Below, in pieces: positions 23,099 to 30,957 of a stretch of DNA of 64,000 nucleotides. Origin of the DNA: SZUA-309 sp965232595 (GTDB taxonomy: Bacteria; Pseudomonadota; Gammaproteobacteria; Pseudomonadales; Azotimanducaceae); contig OZ246983.1 of the NCBI GenBank assembly GCA_965232595.1, positions 2,232,001 to 2,296,000 of the forward strand, written 5' to 3'. The notes below the pieces were generated by a model. The model searched no databases, was not told where the DNA came from, and saw only the letters and a list, made by a program, of their open reading frames with translations. Position numbers and translations under genes: made by a program. Numbering within the stretch: the stretch's first letter is position 1; each line of letters starts with the position of its first letter.

Positions 23099-24772
23099 AT
23101 GAAGCATCGCCTGATTCTGTTCGTTTCGCTGTGCCTGCTCTGGCCCTCAGCGTTTGCCGGCAACACCCCGACCCGCGCGCCGGACGGCATGGTGGTTTCC
23201 GCCAACGCGTCCTCCTCGGCCATCGGCGTCGAGATCATGAAGCGAGGCGGCAACGCCATCGATGCGGCGGTGGCGGTGGCCTTCTCGCTGGCGGTCACGC
23301 ACCCGACCGCTGGCAACATCGGCGGTGGCGGCTTCCTGGTCTATCAGGGCGCTGAAGGTGCGCCGGTGGCCTACGACTTCCGGGAAACGGCACCCGGGGC
23401 TTCGCACCCGGAGATGTTTCTGGTCGATGGTGTGTACAGCTACGAGCGGCATCATCTGAGCCATATTGCCGTTGGCGTGCCCGGCACCGTGGCTGGCCTC
23501 TACATGGCCTGGCAGGACGCCGGATCGCTGCCCTGGGCTGAGCTCGTGGCTCCCGCCATTGCTCAGGCAAAGGACGGCATCGTGGTCACGGATGGCCTGT
23601 CCCGATCGCTGCAGCGGGCGCTGCCGAGGATGGAGAAGTACGAAGCCTCGGTGGCCAAGTTCACCAGCGACGGCACGCCGATGGCAGCTGGCGAGATCTG
23701 GCAGCAGCCGGATCTTGCGGCCGCGTTGCAGCGGATCGCCGAGCAGGGACCGGACGGCTTCTACAAAGGCAGGACGGCTGACCTGATTGTTGCCGAGATG
23801 CGTCGTGGCGGCGGCATCATTACCCACGATGATCTGGCCGCCTACGAGCCGAAGCGGCGCACGCCTATTCGCGGCACCTATCGGGACTACGAGATCCTGT
23901 CGATGCCGCCACCTAGCTCCGGCGGGATCACGCTGATCCAGATGCTGAACATTCTCGAAGGCTTCGACATGGCGAGCTACGGCTTCGGCTCTGCCGACAG
24001 CCTGCACCTGATGACCGAGTCCATGCGCCGTGCCTACGCGGATCGGGCCCGCTACCTGGGGGATCCGGACTTCGTGGAGATGCCGCTGGAGCGGCTGGCC
24101 TCGAAGGAGCACGCGGCCGCGCAGCGGCAGTCGATCAACCTGGAGAAGGCCTCCGTGTCCTCTCCCGACTCCTTCAACTGGCCGGCTGAATCTCCGGAAA
24201 CCACGCACTTCTCGGTTATTGACGCGGACCGCAACGCCGTTTCGCTGACCTACACCCTGGAGTACAGCTACGGCTCAGGGATCGTGGTGCCGGGCGGCGG
24301 CTTTCTCCTGAACAACGAGATGGGTGACTTCAATGCCGGTCCCGGACTCACCGACTCCACCGGCCTGATCGGCACCCCGGCCAACCTGGCGGAGCCGGGC
24401 AAACGCATGCTCTCCAGCATGACGCCCACCATCATCAATCGGGATGGCGACGTCTTCATGGTGACCGGAACCCCGGGCGGGCGAACGATCATCAACACGG
24501 TCCTGCAGACCATCCTCAACGTCATCGATCACGGAGCCAGCGCCCAGGCGGCGGTGGATCTGGGCAGGATCCATCATCAGTGGCTGCCGGACGTGATCTA
24601 CCACGAGAAGCTGGCGTTCTCGCCGGACACCCTTCGCATCCTCGAGAGCCGGGGGCATGAGATCAAAGAGATCGAGAACCTGGGCGTGGCCGAGGTGATC
24701 GTGGTGCGTGAGGACGGTCTGGAAGGCGGCGTGGATCGCCGCCAGGCGGACGGCGGCGCGGTCGGTTACTGA
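23099..24772 (+). CDS. ggt: Gamma-glutamyltransferase (periplasmic)
   Basis: Second gamma-glutamyltransferase, 557 residues, close to the standard family length. It has a cleavable signal peptide (LILFVSLCLLWPSAFAG) and no lipobox. The catalytic Thr is in ETTHFSVIDADRNAVSLTYTLEYSYGSG, followed by FLLNNEMGDF and GTPGGRTI, all family signatures. Strand and spacing suggest an operon with the lipoprotein paralogue, giving two forms in different places for glutathione or gamma-glutamyl-peptide salvage. Confidence 0.94.
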   Translation: MKHRLILFVSLCLLWPSAFAGNTPTRAPDGMVVSANASSSAIGVEIMKRGGNAIDAAVAVAFSLAVTHPTAGNIGGGGFLVYQGAEGAPVAYDFRETAPGASHPEMFLVDGVYSYERHHLSHIAVGVPGTVAGLYMAWQDAGSLPWAELVAPAIAQAKDGIVVTDGLSRSLQRALPRMEKYEASVAKFTSDGTPMAAGEIWQQPDLAAALQRIAEQGPDGFYKGRTADLIVAEMRRGGGIITHDDLAAYEPKRRTPIRGTYRDYEILSMPPPSSGGITLIQMLNILEGFDMASYGFGSADSLHLMTESMRRAYADRARYLGDPDFVEMPLERLASKEHAAAQRQSINLEKASVSSPDSFNWPAESPETTHFSVIDADRNAVSLTYTLEYSYGSGIVVPGGGFLLNNEMGDFNAGPGLTDSTGLIGTPANLAEPGKRMLSSMTPTIINRDGDVFMVTGTPGGRTIINTVLQTILNVIDHGASAQAAVDLGRIHHQWLPDVIYHEKLAFSPDTLRILESRGHEIKEIENLGVAEVIVVREDGLEGGVDRRQADGGAVGY

Positions 24773-24801
24773 GCGCCGCTCGCCGCGACCACAGCTCGCT
24801 C

Positions 24802-25143
24802 TCAGTCGATCCTGACCTTCAGGGGAATGGTGGCGCCAGGGGCAGCCGCCATCACCTGGCTGTAGATCCGATCATCCCAGCGGTAGAACACCCGATAGCC
24901 GGTGATGGCACCGGACTCAAGGACTTCCTCGCGGCAGTTCAGGCCGAGGTCCCAGGCCAGCGTCTGCGCCAGGCTGCCGTGCAGGGGCTTGTCATCGCAG
25001 TGCTCGATGCGGGTGGGCGGCGCGCTGATCGGCTCCACATCGACGACCGGGGCCTGCACCCGCAGCTCGCCTGCGACGACGGTTGTGCTCGCCAGGCAGA
25101 GGCAGGCGAGCATCAGGTTCCGGCAGTGTTTTGCTGTGTTCAT
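24802..25143 (-). CDS. Small exported protein, last gene of the envelope operon
   Basis: A 113-residue protein with a signal peptide (LMLACLCLASTTVVAG). The mature part has RVQAPVVDVEPIS near the start and a C-terminal GYRVFYRWDDRIYSQVM...IPLKVRI. Both ends resemble the larger glycine-zipper protein encoded at the other end of the cluster (SAPVVNVSPIT; AYDVTYEYAGQLFEKRM...VRVRVAL), but the glycine zipper is absent. Three cysteines remain after the signal. Its start overlaps the transglycosylase stop by four bases. Function unknown. Confidence 0.72.
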   Translation of the reverse strand: MNTAKHCRNLMLACLCLASTTVVAGELRVQAPVVDVEPISAPPTRIEHCDDKPLHGSLAQTLAWDLGLNCREEVLESGAITGYRVFYRWDDRIYSQVMAAAPGATIPLKVRID

Positions 25144-25868
25144 GGTGCTTCTCCCAGGTTGGACCAGCCAAGCGCTTCCAGGGTTGCCACGTCGGTGCTG
25201 GTGAGGCCGCTGTCGCTGACATGCATCTGCACCCGGTGCTCGCCGTTGGTCTCGCGAATCGCCTCGAAGCTGGCGCCGCTGATCTGCTCGTTCAGTGCCC
25301 GGGCGAACCGTTGCGCTCGAGTAGAGGATTCGAACACCACGCCGCGGGCGACCACCAACCGCTCACCTGCAGCAACGCTGCTGGCAGCGATCCGGCTCTG
25401 GTGGTTGGCGACTTTGCTGGCATAGGCCACCGCGCCGTCCGGCAGCTCAGGCGAGCGGCTGATCCGGCTCGGCCCGTAGTTGTAGGCAGCCAGGGCCCGC
25501 TCCACGTCGCCGCCGTTGGCGTCCAGCAGCTCGCGCAGATAGCGGGTCCCCAGCTCGATGTTCAGGCAGGGGTTGTAGAGCTCGGCAACACGCTTCACGC
25601 CCAGGTGCCTGGCGGTGCCCGGCCACTGAATCTGCATGATGCCGTGGGCGTTCGCGTGGGAACGGGCATCCGGATCCCATGCGCTTTCGGTTGCCGCCAC
25701 CGCCAACAGCAGATCGACCGGCACGTCGTGCATGCGCGAGGCGATCTCGAAGCAGGACTGGTAGGGGTATGAGCGCTCTGCTGCAGCGGCCAGCGCAGGT
25801 AGCAGCAGGGCGCCAAGCAGCAGCATCAGCGTGGCTGGTGACGGTCGATAATGGCTGCGCTTGCTCAT
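25140..25868 (-). CDS. Lytic transglycosylase (SLT domain)
   Basis: Periplasmic peptidoglycan-cleaving enzyme of 242 residues with a signal peptide (LMLLLGALLLPALAAAA). SLT-family motifs: catalytic Glu61 in ATESAW, GIMQIQ at 76-81 and AAYNYGPSRI from 127. The C-terminal 80 residues form an extra mixed domain without known motif. It overlaps both neighbours by four bases (ATGA junctions), tying it to the MotA/TolQ-like cluster, where it could open the wall for an envelope-spanning assembly. Confidence 0.9.
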   Translation of the reverse strand: MSKRSHYRPSPATLMLLLGALLLPALAAAAERSYPYQSCFEIASRMHDVPVDLLLAVAATESAWDPDARSHANAHGIMQIQWPGTARHLGVKRVAELYNPCLNIELGTRYLRELLDANGGDVERALAAYNYGPSRISRSPELPDGAVAYASKVANHQSRIAASSVAAGERLVVARGVVFESSTRAQRFARALNEQISGASFEAIRETNGEHRVQMHVSDSGLTSTDVATLEALGWSNLGEAP

Positions 25869-26527
25869 TGCCCTGTGATCTCCGTGACCTGGGCCATGAT
25901 CAGGGCCTGCTCGTCCGCGTCCGCCGCATCGAATACGACCTGATAAGCCCCCGCGCCCTGGCGGACGACACGAAACTCGTGGTTGAGCGCCCGGCTGAGT
26001 CGCGTCGCAAAGCCTTCCGCCGACATCTGGCTGTGGAACGGCACCCAGACCGGCTGGTTGGCGTGGGCCCGTTCCGCGGCGGCAAGGGCGGTCTCCACCC
26101 AGTACGCGGAGGATGGAGATTCAGCTATCGGGTCCGGAGCCGGCAACGCCGGAGCAGGTTCCAGCGCTGCCTGCTCGAGCGCGATGTAAGCGGCCTGCTC
26201 GTCGAGCCGGTCCTGCTCTGCGAGCCGGGCCTGCTCCGCGAGTCGGATTTGTTCTTCGAGTTGGGCCTGCTCCTCGACGGGTTGCGGCATCGGCGCCTGC
26301 TGATCGACTGCTTCCGGCTCGCGCTCGGTTGTGGGCTCAGGCTCAGCGGTCGGTGCTTCCTGGGCGGGCTCGAACAGGGAGCTCGAGGTTGCGCTGATCA
26401 GGCGGTCCCAGCCGCTGCTCGCCAGATCTCTGGCGTTGCTCAGCAGCGGATGGGTAGGAGCGTCCATGGCTGTTGCAACCAGCAGGGTGACGACAGCGCC
26501 GGTGAAGATGCCGATGAGAAAGCGCAT
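25865..26527 (-). CDS. Membrane-anchored protein with Glu/Gln/Pro linker and SPOR-like C-terminus
   Basis: A 220-residue protein: N-terminal anchor (FLIGIFTGAVVTLLVATAM), a low-complexity linker of Glu, Gln, Pro and Ala (about 52-150, with LAEQARLAEQDRLDEQA as heptad-like repeats), and a C-terminal ~65-residue domain (PVWVPFHSQMSAEGFATRLSRALNHEFRVVRQGAGAYQVVF) whose strand-helix-strand pattern resembles SPOR domains that bind denuded peptidoglycan. The layout is FtsN/DamX-like. It precedes the transglycosylase with a four-base overlap; enzyme and glycan-binding protein probably act together. Confidence 0.7.
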   Translation of the reverse strand: MRFLIGIFTGAVVTLLVATAMDAPTHPLLSNARDLASSGWDRLISATSSSLFEPAQEAPTAEPEPTTEREPEAVDQQAPMPQPVEEQAQLEEQIRLAEQARLAEQDRLDEQAAYIALEQAALEPAPALPAPDPIAESPSSAYWVETALAAAERAHANQPVWVPFHSQMSAEGFATRLSRALNHEFRVVRQGAGAYQVVFDAADADEQALIMAQVTEITGQ

Positions 26528-26546
26528 GCTGATCCTCCTTGAAACG

Positions 26547-27956
26547 CTAGAGCTGCACCACGCCGTCCGCGGCGTGGCTCAGGTGAATGGCTCGCCACTG
26601 GATCTGCTCCGGGTGCTCGGCGAGGAGGCTGTCCAGCTCCGACAGCCAGCTGTCGGTACGCGCCAGCGGGCGGCTGCAGACGCCGGTTCGGATGTGTCGG
26701 GAAAGTGCCTTGGCGGCCGTCCGGTCGCTCACCGCGATGGCGTAAACGCCGGCATCCGGCAGCGCGCTGAGGGAGGGCGGTACCCGGATCCGGAAGCGGC
26801 GCTCGCCAGCGGTCGCCTCTTTCAGCGTCGACTCGCAGGCAGTGCTGGAGAGCTTGCGGTTGTAGCTCGAGAGCACGAACAGGTAGGCGGGCGTGAGCAG
26901 TTCGAAGCCCACTTCCGCGCACTGGTTGCCTCGGGCCTTTCTGCTGTCACACACGCCCTTGTCCGCTGCCGGGTACAGACGCAGATCTGTCAGCAGCTGG
27001 CCGGTCGGAAGGTAGGGTGAGGAAACGCTGGTCCTGGCGATCTGGTCGACCGGGTAAGTGGTTCGGCGCGCGCTGCCAGAGACGTAGACGGTGGCCACCT
27101 GTTGGGTGACTTCCCGGTCCTGCTCGGTCAGCAGCAGGCCAAGCTGCTGCACCTGGCTGCCGGTTCCTGCCGGCGCCGTCTTCAGGCTCAGCACCCACTC
27201 CGCGCTGTCGGCGTCGCTGGTCAGCGCGGCGATCGGAGTGGTAGCCAGCGCCGTTGCCAGGCTGGCGAGGATGCGGTTCAGATCCGGGTCTTCACCCTGG
27301 GCCAGATACACCGCACCGTCCAGGCCCTGGGGATGCGCGCAGCGTAGATGCCGATGCATGGTGGCGGCGATCTCGCGGCTGGAGCGGACGGGCAGCGGGC
27401 TGTCTACGCTGCCAGCGGCGGCGGTGGTGACGGCCTGGCTCAGCGCCGCGCTCTCCGTCGCCGTCAGGCGGCCGCGCCAGCTGTGGCTGACGCCGCTGAC
27501 CCAGACCGACTCGGTCACGTCGATCATGCGGATGTTCAGCTTGTGGTAGTAGCTGCCATCGGTCTCAATGGCGACGCCGAGCAGATAGGCCGGTTGCTCG
27601 ACCACGCCGCAGTGGTTCTGCGGTTGATCCGACCAGGCGATGCGCACGCCGGAGGTCTTCAGCAGCCGTTGCGTCAGGTGTGCTTCCACCGCTTCGTGCA
27701 GACGGCTGGCCCGATCGGTGGGCTGGCCGGCAGTCAGGCTCACCAGCTTGATGGTCTCGCCCTTGAAGCGGGGATGCTCGCCGAGCGTCCGGCCCAGCTC
27801 CGGCAGCACCTCCGTATCCAGCCAGCGACCCAGGCTGCCGTTCAGCAGGCCGGAATCTGCCCGGGCGGGCAGAGCCAGCAGGCTGAGCAGAGCAAGCAGA
27901 AGGAAGGCGGGCAGCCTCAGGGACGGGCTGCCGGCCGGATCAGGAAGCCGCGACAT
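26547..27956 (-). CDS. Large exported protein of the envelope operon, unknown family
   Basis: A 469-residue protein with a Leu-rich signal peptide (LPAFLLLALLSLLALPARA). The first half (ETIKLVSLTAGQPTDRASRLHEAVEAHLTQRLL, then IDVTESVWVSGVSHSWRG) reads like the mixed alpha-beta domains of envelope lipoproteins that act on short-lived complexes (CsgG/FlgT-type), and a C-terminal region (LLTPAYLFVLSSYNRKLSS...RIRVPPS...GVYAIAVSD) resembles a DUF4384-like beta-sandwich. Both are tentative. It overlaps the ExbD-like gene by 17 bp. Seven cysteines suggest disulfides in the periplasm. Confidence 0.7.
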   Translation of the reverse strand: MSRLPDPAGSPSLRLPAFLLLALLSLLALPARADSGLLNGSLGRWLDTEVLPELGRTLGEHPRFKGETIKLVSLTAGQPTDRASRLHEAVEAHLTQRLLKTSGVRIAWSDQPQNHCGVVEQPAYLLGVAIETDGSYYHKLNIRMIDVTESVWVSGVSHSWRGRLTATESAALSQAVTTAAAGSVDSPLPVRSSREIAATMHRHLRCAHPQGLDGAVYLAQGEDPDLNRILASLATALATTPIAALTSDADSAEWVLSLKTAPAGTGSQVQQLGLLLTEQDREVTQQVATVYVSGSARRTTYPVDQIARTSVSSPYLPTGQLLTDLRLYPAADKGVCDSRKARGNQCAEVGFELLTPAYLFVLSSYNRKLSSTACESTLKEATAGERRFRIRVPPSLSALPDAGVYAIAVSDRTAAKALSRHIRTGVCSRPLARTDSWLSELDSLLAEHPEQIQWRAIHLSHAADGVVQL

Positions 27957-28746
27957 GATGAACGTCTCCGTATCGGTCGATCACGAGCTGGCCGGAGGTC
28001 ACCTGACCCAGGTGCCGCTCGATCTGGTTGCTGATGTGTCCCGGCAGGGCGATTCCCCAGCGATAGCCGTTGATGTCAGGCCGTGCCTGTCTGAGCGCAT
28101 CGACGATCAGGTTGGGGATGGACGGGGGCAGGAGTTCGTACACCTGGCCCGGTGATTGGGTATCCAGAAAGCGATAGCTCTCGGACAGCGTGAGCACGTC
28201 TGTTTCCTGAAAGGCGTAAACCTGAATGTCACCCCGAGCGATCAGGCGCAGAAAGTCCCCATCGGAAGCAAAACGCAGGATCAGGCCTTCCTCTTCCGGC
28301 TCGGGCTGGGCGGCAGGTGTGGGCTCCGGAAGCTCCGGAGCGGCAGCGGGGGGTTCCGGCTCGGGCTCGGTTGTCACGGCCGTCTCCGGCGCGGGCTCGG
28401 GCTGCTCGATGACGGCAGCGGCGATCGGTTCGACTACCGGCGGCTCGATTTCCGGCAGCGGTTCCGGGTCGGGCTGCAGCGGGCGCTCGAAGACGGGATC
28501 CGGTTGGATCGGCTGGGACTCCGGCTCGGGCACCACGGGCTCGGGAATGGCAGCGGCCAGCTGCACGACTTCCGAGGCTGGCTCCGGTTCGACGGGCTCT
28601 GCGGCAGCCGTTTTCTCTTCCGGATCGGCGTGCTTCACCAGCGCCAGGATGGCGATCAGGCAGAAGGCGATGATCGCCATGAAGCGCATGACGTCCGCCT
28701 GCAGCGACTCGCTGTCGTCCGAATAGGTGTGGCCGCGGCGGTGCAT
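27940..28746 (-). CDS. ExbD/TolR-like protein with TonB-like Pro/Glu linker and novel C-terminal domain
   Basis: A 268-residue protein: a charged cytoplasmic start, one transmembrane helix (about 19-37) preceded by Asp18 (ADVMRFMAIIAFCL), which recalls the proton-path Asp at the start of the ExbD/TolR helix; a ~110-residue linker of Pro, Glu and Ala (about 41-150) like the TonB stalk; then a 115-residue domain (EEGLILRFASDGDFLRLI...) of no known family. The ATG at 28746 overlaps the stop of the MotA/TolQ-like gene (TGATG) and was chosen over upstream in-frame codons that overlap that gene. It would work as the moving partner of the channel. Confidence 0.72.
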   Translation of the reverse strand: MHRRGHTYSDDSESLQADVMRFMAIIAFCLIAILALVKHADPEEKTAAAEPVEPEPASEVVQLAAAIPEPVVPEPESQPIQPDPVFERPLQPDPEPLPEIEPPVVEPIAAAVIEQPEPAPETAVTTEPEPEPPAAAPELPEPTPAAQPEPEEEGLILRFASDGDFLRLIARGDIQVYAFQETDVLTLSESYRFLDTQSPGQVYELLPPSIPNLIVDALRQARPDINGYRWGIALPGHISNQIERHLGQVTSGQLVIDRYGDVHHVAAS

Positions 28747-29426
28747 CAGCCGTTGCCTCCCTGTGCCAGGTCCGCGTTGTTCCTGGTGTCGGCGCGAACG
28801 ACCGCGGCTTCCAGGCGCCGGGTAACCTCGATCAGCTCGCCCATGTCCTGGCGGCCGTGCGCCTCGTAAAACGTGTTCAGCCGGGCGCCTACCGTCATCG
28901 CCTTGCCGAGCCGCATCAGGTAGGAGCCGACGCCGCCGACGATGGTGGTGGTGAGCGCCAGCAGGATGCCGCCATCGACCAGCTTCTGCAGGACGGAGCC
29001 GGCGCTGTCCACCAGCGCTTCGCCCGGATCGCCGAGTGCTGCCTGCAGCGCGCTGCGCATACCCACAGCGGTCCAGATCACGCCGATACCCACGAACAGG
29101 TGGATCCAGACATCCAGCAGCTGGTCGAGCTCCACCACCTCGGTGAAGCCCGGGCTGTGCCCGAGGCCGTCCAGGAGCTTGTTGAGGCGGGTCAGGTTCA
29201 TGAGAAAAACCGTGAGGATCAGGGCAAACAGCCAGACCGAGTGGCCCAGGTTCGCGTCGAGCCAGGCGCCCAGGCTTTCCCTGGACGAGGCCAGCGACGG
29301 ATCCGGCGGCGAGACGATGAGCAGCGCGATGAGGGTGAGCACGATGCCCGTGCCCGCTCCCCAGCCGAACCCCCAGGTCACAGACGAGGGGGCGAAGGCA
29401 TTGTGCTCGCGCTGCGAGTCGCTCAC
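28746..29426 (-). CDS. MotA/TolQ/ExbB-like ion channel protein
   Basis: A 226-residue inner-membrane protein with four likely transmembrane helices (about 20-40, 63-80, 104-124, 150-172). Helices 3 and 4 carry proton-channel-like signatures: GIGVIWTAVGMRSALQ (compare GLLGTVxGM) and DGGILLALTTTIVGGVGSYLMRLGK (compare gI..AL.TT..Gl). TolQ/ExbB usually have three helices; the extra one is MotA-like. Its partner with an ExbD-like helix is encoded directly downstream, so the pair probably couples ion flow to work in the envelope. It overlaps the upstream lipoprotein gene by four bases. Confidence 0.72.
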   Translation of the reverse strand: MSDSQREHNAFAPSSVTWGFGWGAGTGIVLTLIALLIVSPPDPSLASSRESLGAWLDANLGHSVWLFALILTVFLMNLTRLNKLLDGLGHSPGFTEVVELDQLLDVWIHLFVGIGVIWTAVGMRSALQAALGDPGEALVDSAGSVLQKLVDGGILLALTTTIVGGVGSYLMRLGKAMTVGARLNTFYEAHGRQDMGELIEVTRRLEAAVVRADTRNNADLAQGGNG

Positions 29427-29965
29427 CGCGCGTCTCCTGCCTGGCAGGCACGGCAGGTGGCCTCGAGCACCAGGTCAGTCTCCTTCAGGAGATGATCGGC
29501 ACGGTAGAAGCTGGTGGCGTCATTGCTGGCGCGCAGCAGTCCCAGCTCCTTATCGTGCAGCTCTGCCTGCATGTCCGACATCACCTGCTTGCGGATCGGG
29601 CAGGTCTGCGAGCAGGTGTTGTAGTCACCCTGCAGGGAGACGAACTTCACGTTGAAGTACCGGTTGTACAGCCCTTCCGCCTGGCGGCGGCTGATCACGC
29701 CCATGTCCTGCACGCGCATCAGGTGATCGCTGAAGTGACGCCGGTTGTTTTTGTCCGGGTTGGCTTCGGCGAGGGCAAGCAGAGACTGGAAGTAGCCATC
29801 GAAGTGGTACTCGCAGCCGCTGCCGAGCTTGGTCTCCACGGTGCGCATGGCGCCCTCGAGATCGCCGCGCACGTTGGCGGCGCAGTAGTCAGGGTCCGTG
29901 GTGGTGCAGGCGGCGGCCAGTGCCAGCACTGGCACCGCGAGCAGAAGTTTTGCGTGTCTTAACAT
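29423..29965 (-). CDS. Cysteine-rich lipoprotein
   Basis: A 180-residue lipoprotein (lipobox VLALAAAC at about 14-21). After the lipid Cys there are six or more cysteines, including YCAAN, GSGCEY, a CSQTCP pair and a C-terminal CRAC pair, so disulfides are likely in the periplasm. The rest is mostly helical (LKETDLVLEATCRAC; GYFQSLLALAEAN). No family recognised. It is 27 bp after the helical exported protein and overlaps the channel gene by four bases; it may anchor the complex to the outer membrane. Confidence 0.72.
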   Translation of the reverse strand: MLRHAKLLLAVPVLALAAACTTTDPDYCAANVRGDLEGAMRTVETKLGSGCEYHFDGYFQSLLALAEANPDKNNRRHFSDHLMRVQDMGVISRRQAEGLYNRYFNVKFVSLQGDYNTCSQTCPIRKQVMSDMQAELHDKELGLLRASNDATSFYRADHLLKETDLVLEATCRACQAGDAR

Positions 29966-29992
29966 GTCATATCTCCTAAGTCGGGTACCGAT

Positions 29993-30838
29993 CTACATCG
30001 CCAGCGGGCTGACGAACTCCGGCTCGCCGATGGCGTAAGGCGGGGAGGCGATGGGTGATTCCATGGCGGACTCACCGAACAGAATCTCCTTCACGCCGCC
30101 TACCACAGCGGACATCTCCGGGGTGATCATTCCGAACGACTGGTTCAGCTGCTCCATCAGCGCGGCCCGGCTGATCTCCTGCTGGGTGAAGGCGATCAGC
30201 TGCGATGCCTCCTCCATGTCCAGGTAGATGTCGGCAGCGACGACGGCCAGCGACTGGCTCGGCCCGCTCTTGCTGGTGGACACCAGGTCGTAGTACTGCT
30301 TGAAGCGGTCGGAGAGCCGAACGCCGGAACGGCCTCTGAGCGCCGGCCGGTCTTCCTGGGCGGCGGTTGCGGTGCCCGCTTCGCCTAGCAGGGTGTTCTG
30401 CAGCGAGGTCGGGGTGGTGCGCTGGCCGAGCTCCTGGCGGAGCCGTTTCTCCAGGCTGGAACGGGTCGAGTTCACGGCCCGCTCCATCTCGGGCAGCCGG
30501 TCGCTCATCACTTCCAGCATCTCCAGGTAAGTGCTGCCGAGTTGCTTGGCGATGCGCTCGCAGCCCTGATCACCGTCGGCACCCTGACAGAGGCTTTCGC
30601 TGTAGAGCTGCTGCTGCATGTCGAGCCGATGGATGATCTGCTGCAGGTTGTTTTCCATGTCCTCGGCGACCTGGCCGGTTTCACGGATGTCCTCGAGCAC
30701 GGTGGTCGGGAACAGGCGGACTACCGGGCCGGAGGTGGTTGCCTGGACGGCGCCGGCCAGCAGGCAGAGCGCCGCTGCGAGCAGCGTCGGGCCTCGCAGC
30801 CAGCTGACGGATCGTCGATCCTGAGTGGTTGGTTTCAT
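29993..30838 (-). CDS. Exported helical protein of the envelope operon
   Basis: A 281-residue protein with a signal peptide (LLAAALCLLAGAVQA) and a long alpha-helical, coiled-coil-like mature part (VLEDIRETGQVAEDMENNLQQIIHRLDMQQQLY; LPEMERAVNSTRSSLEKRLRQEL). The start at 30838 follows AAGGAGA by about eight bases; an in-frame ATG at 30958 was rejected because it has no ribosome site. Only two cysteines, in the mature part. Function unknown; a periplasmic scaffold or stator role would fit. Confidence 0.7.
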   Translation of the reverse strand: MKPTTQDRRSVSWLRGPTLLAAALCLLAGAVQATTSGPVVRLFPTTVLEDIRETGQVAEDMENNLQQIIHRLDMQQQLYSESLCQGADGDQGCERIAKQLGSTYLEMLEVMSDRLPEMERAVNSTRSSLEKRLRQELGQRTTPTSLQNTLLGEAGTATAAQEDRPALRGRSGVRLSDRFKQYYDLVSTSKSGPSQSLAVVAADIYLDMEEASQLIAFTQQEISRAALMEQLNQSFGMITPEMSAVVGGVKEILFGESAMESPIASPPYAIGEPEFVSPLAM

Positions 30839-30957
30839 TGCTGAATCTCCTTGAGGGTTTGGCCTCGGGTGCGACGGAACGACAGTTGGGCTGTCGGACC
30901 CGTGTGAGGTCACCGAAAGCATGTTCCGGCGCGAATGAACGTTTCCTGAACCGGCCA

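Noticed and set aside
28746..29426. Zorya-type defence component
   Set aside because: Zorya has a MotA-like ZorA and ZorB, but with helicase or nuclease partners. None is present; the neighbours are exported wall proteins and a transglycosylase.
27940..29451. A single 503-codon frame for the ExbD-like gene
   Set aside because: The upstream 235 codons overlap the channel gene in another frame and are Arg/Gly/His-rich; the coupled ATG at 28746 is preferred.
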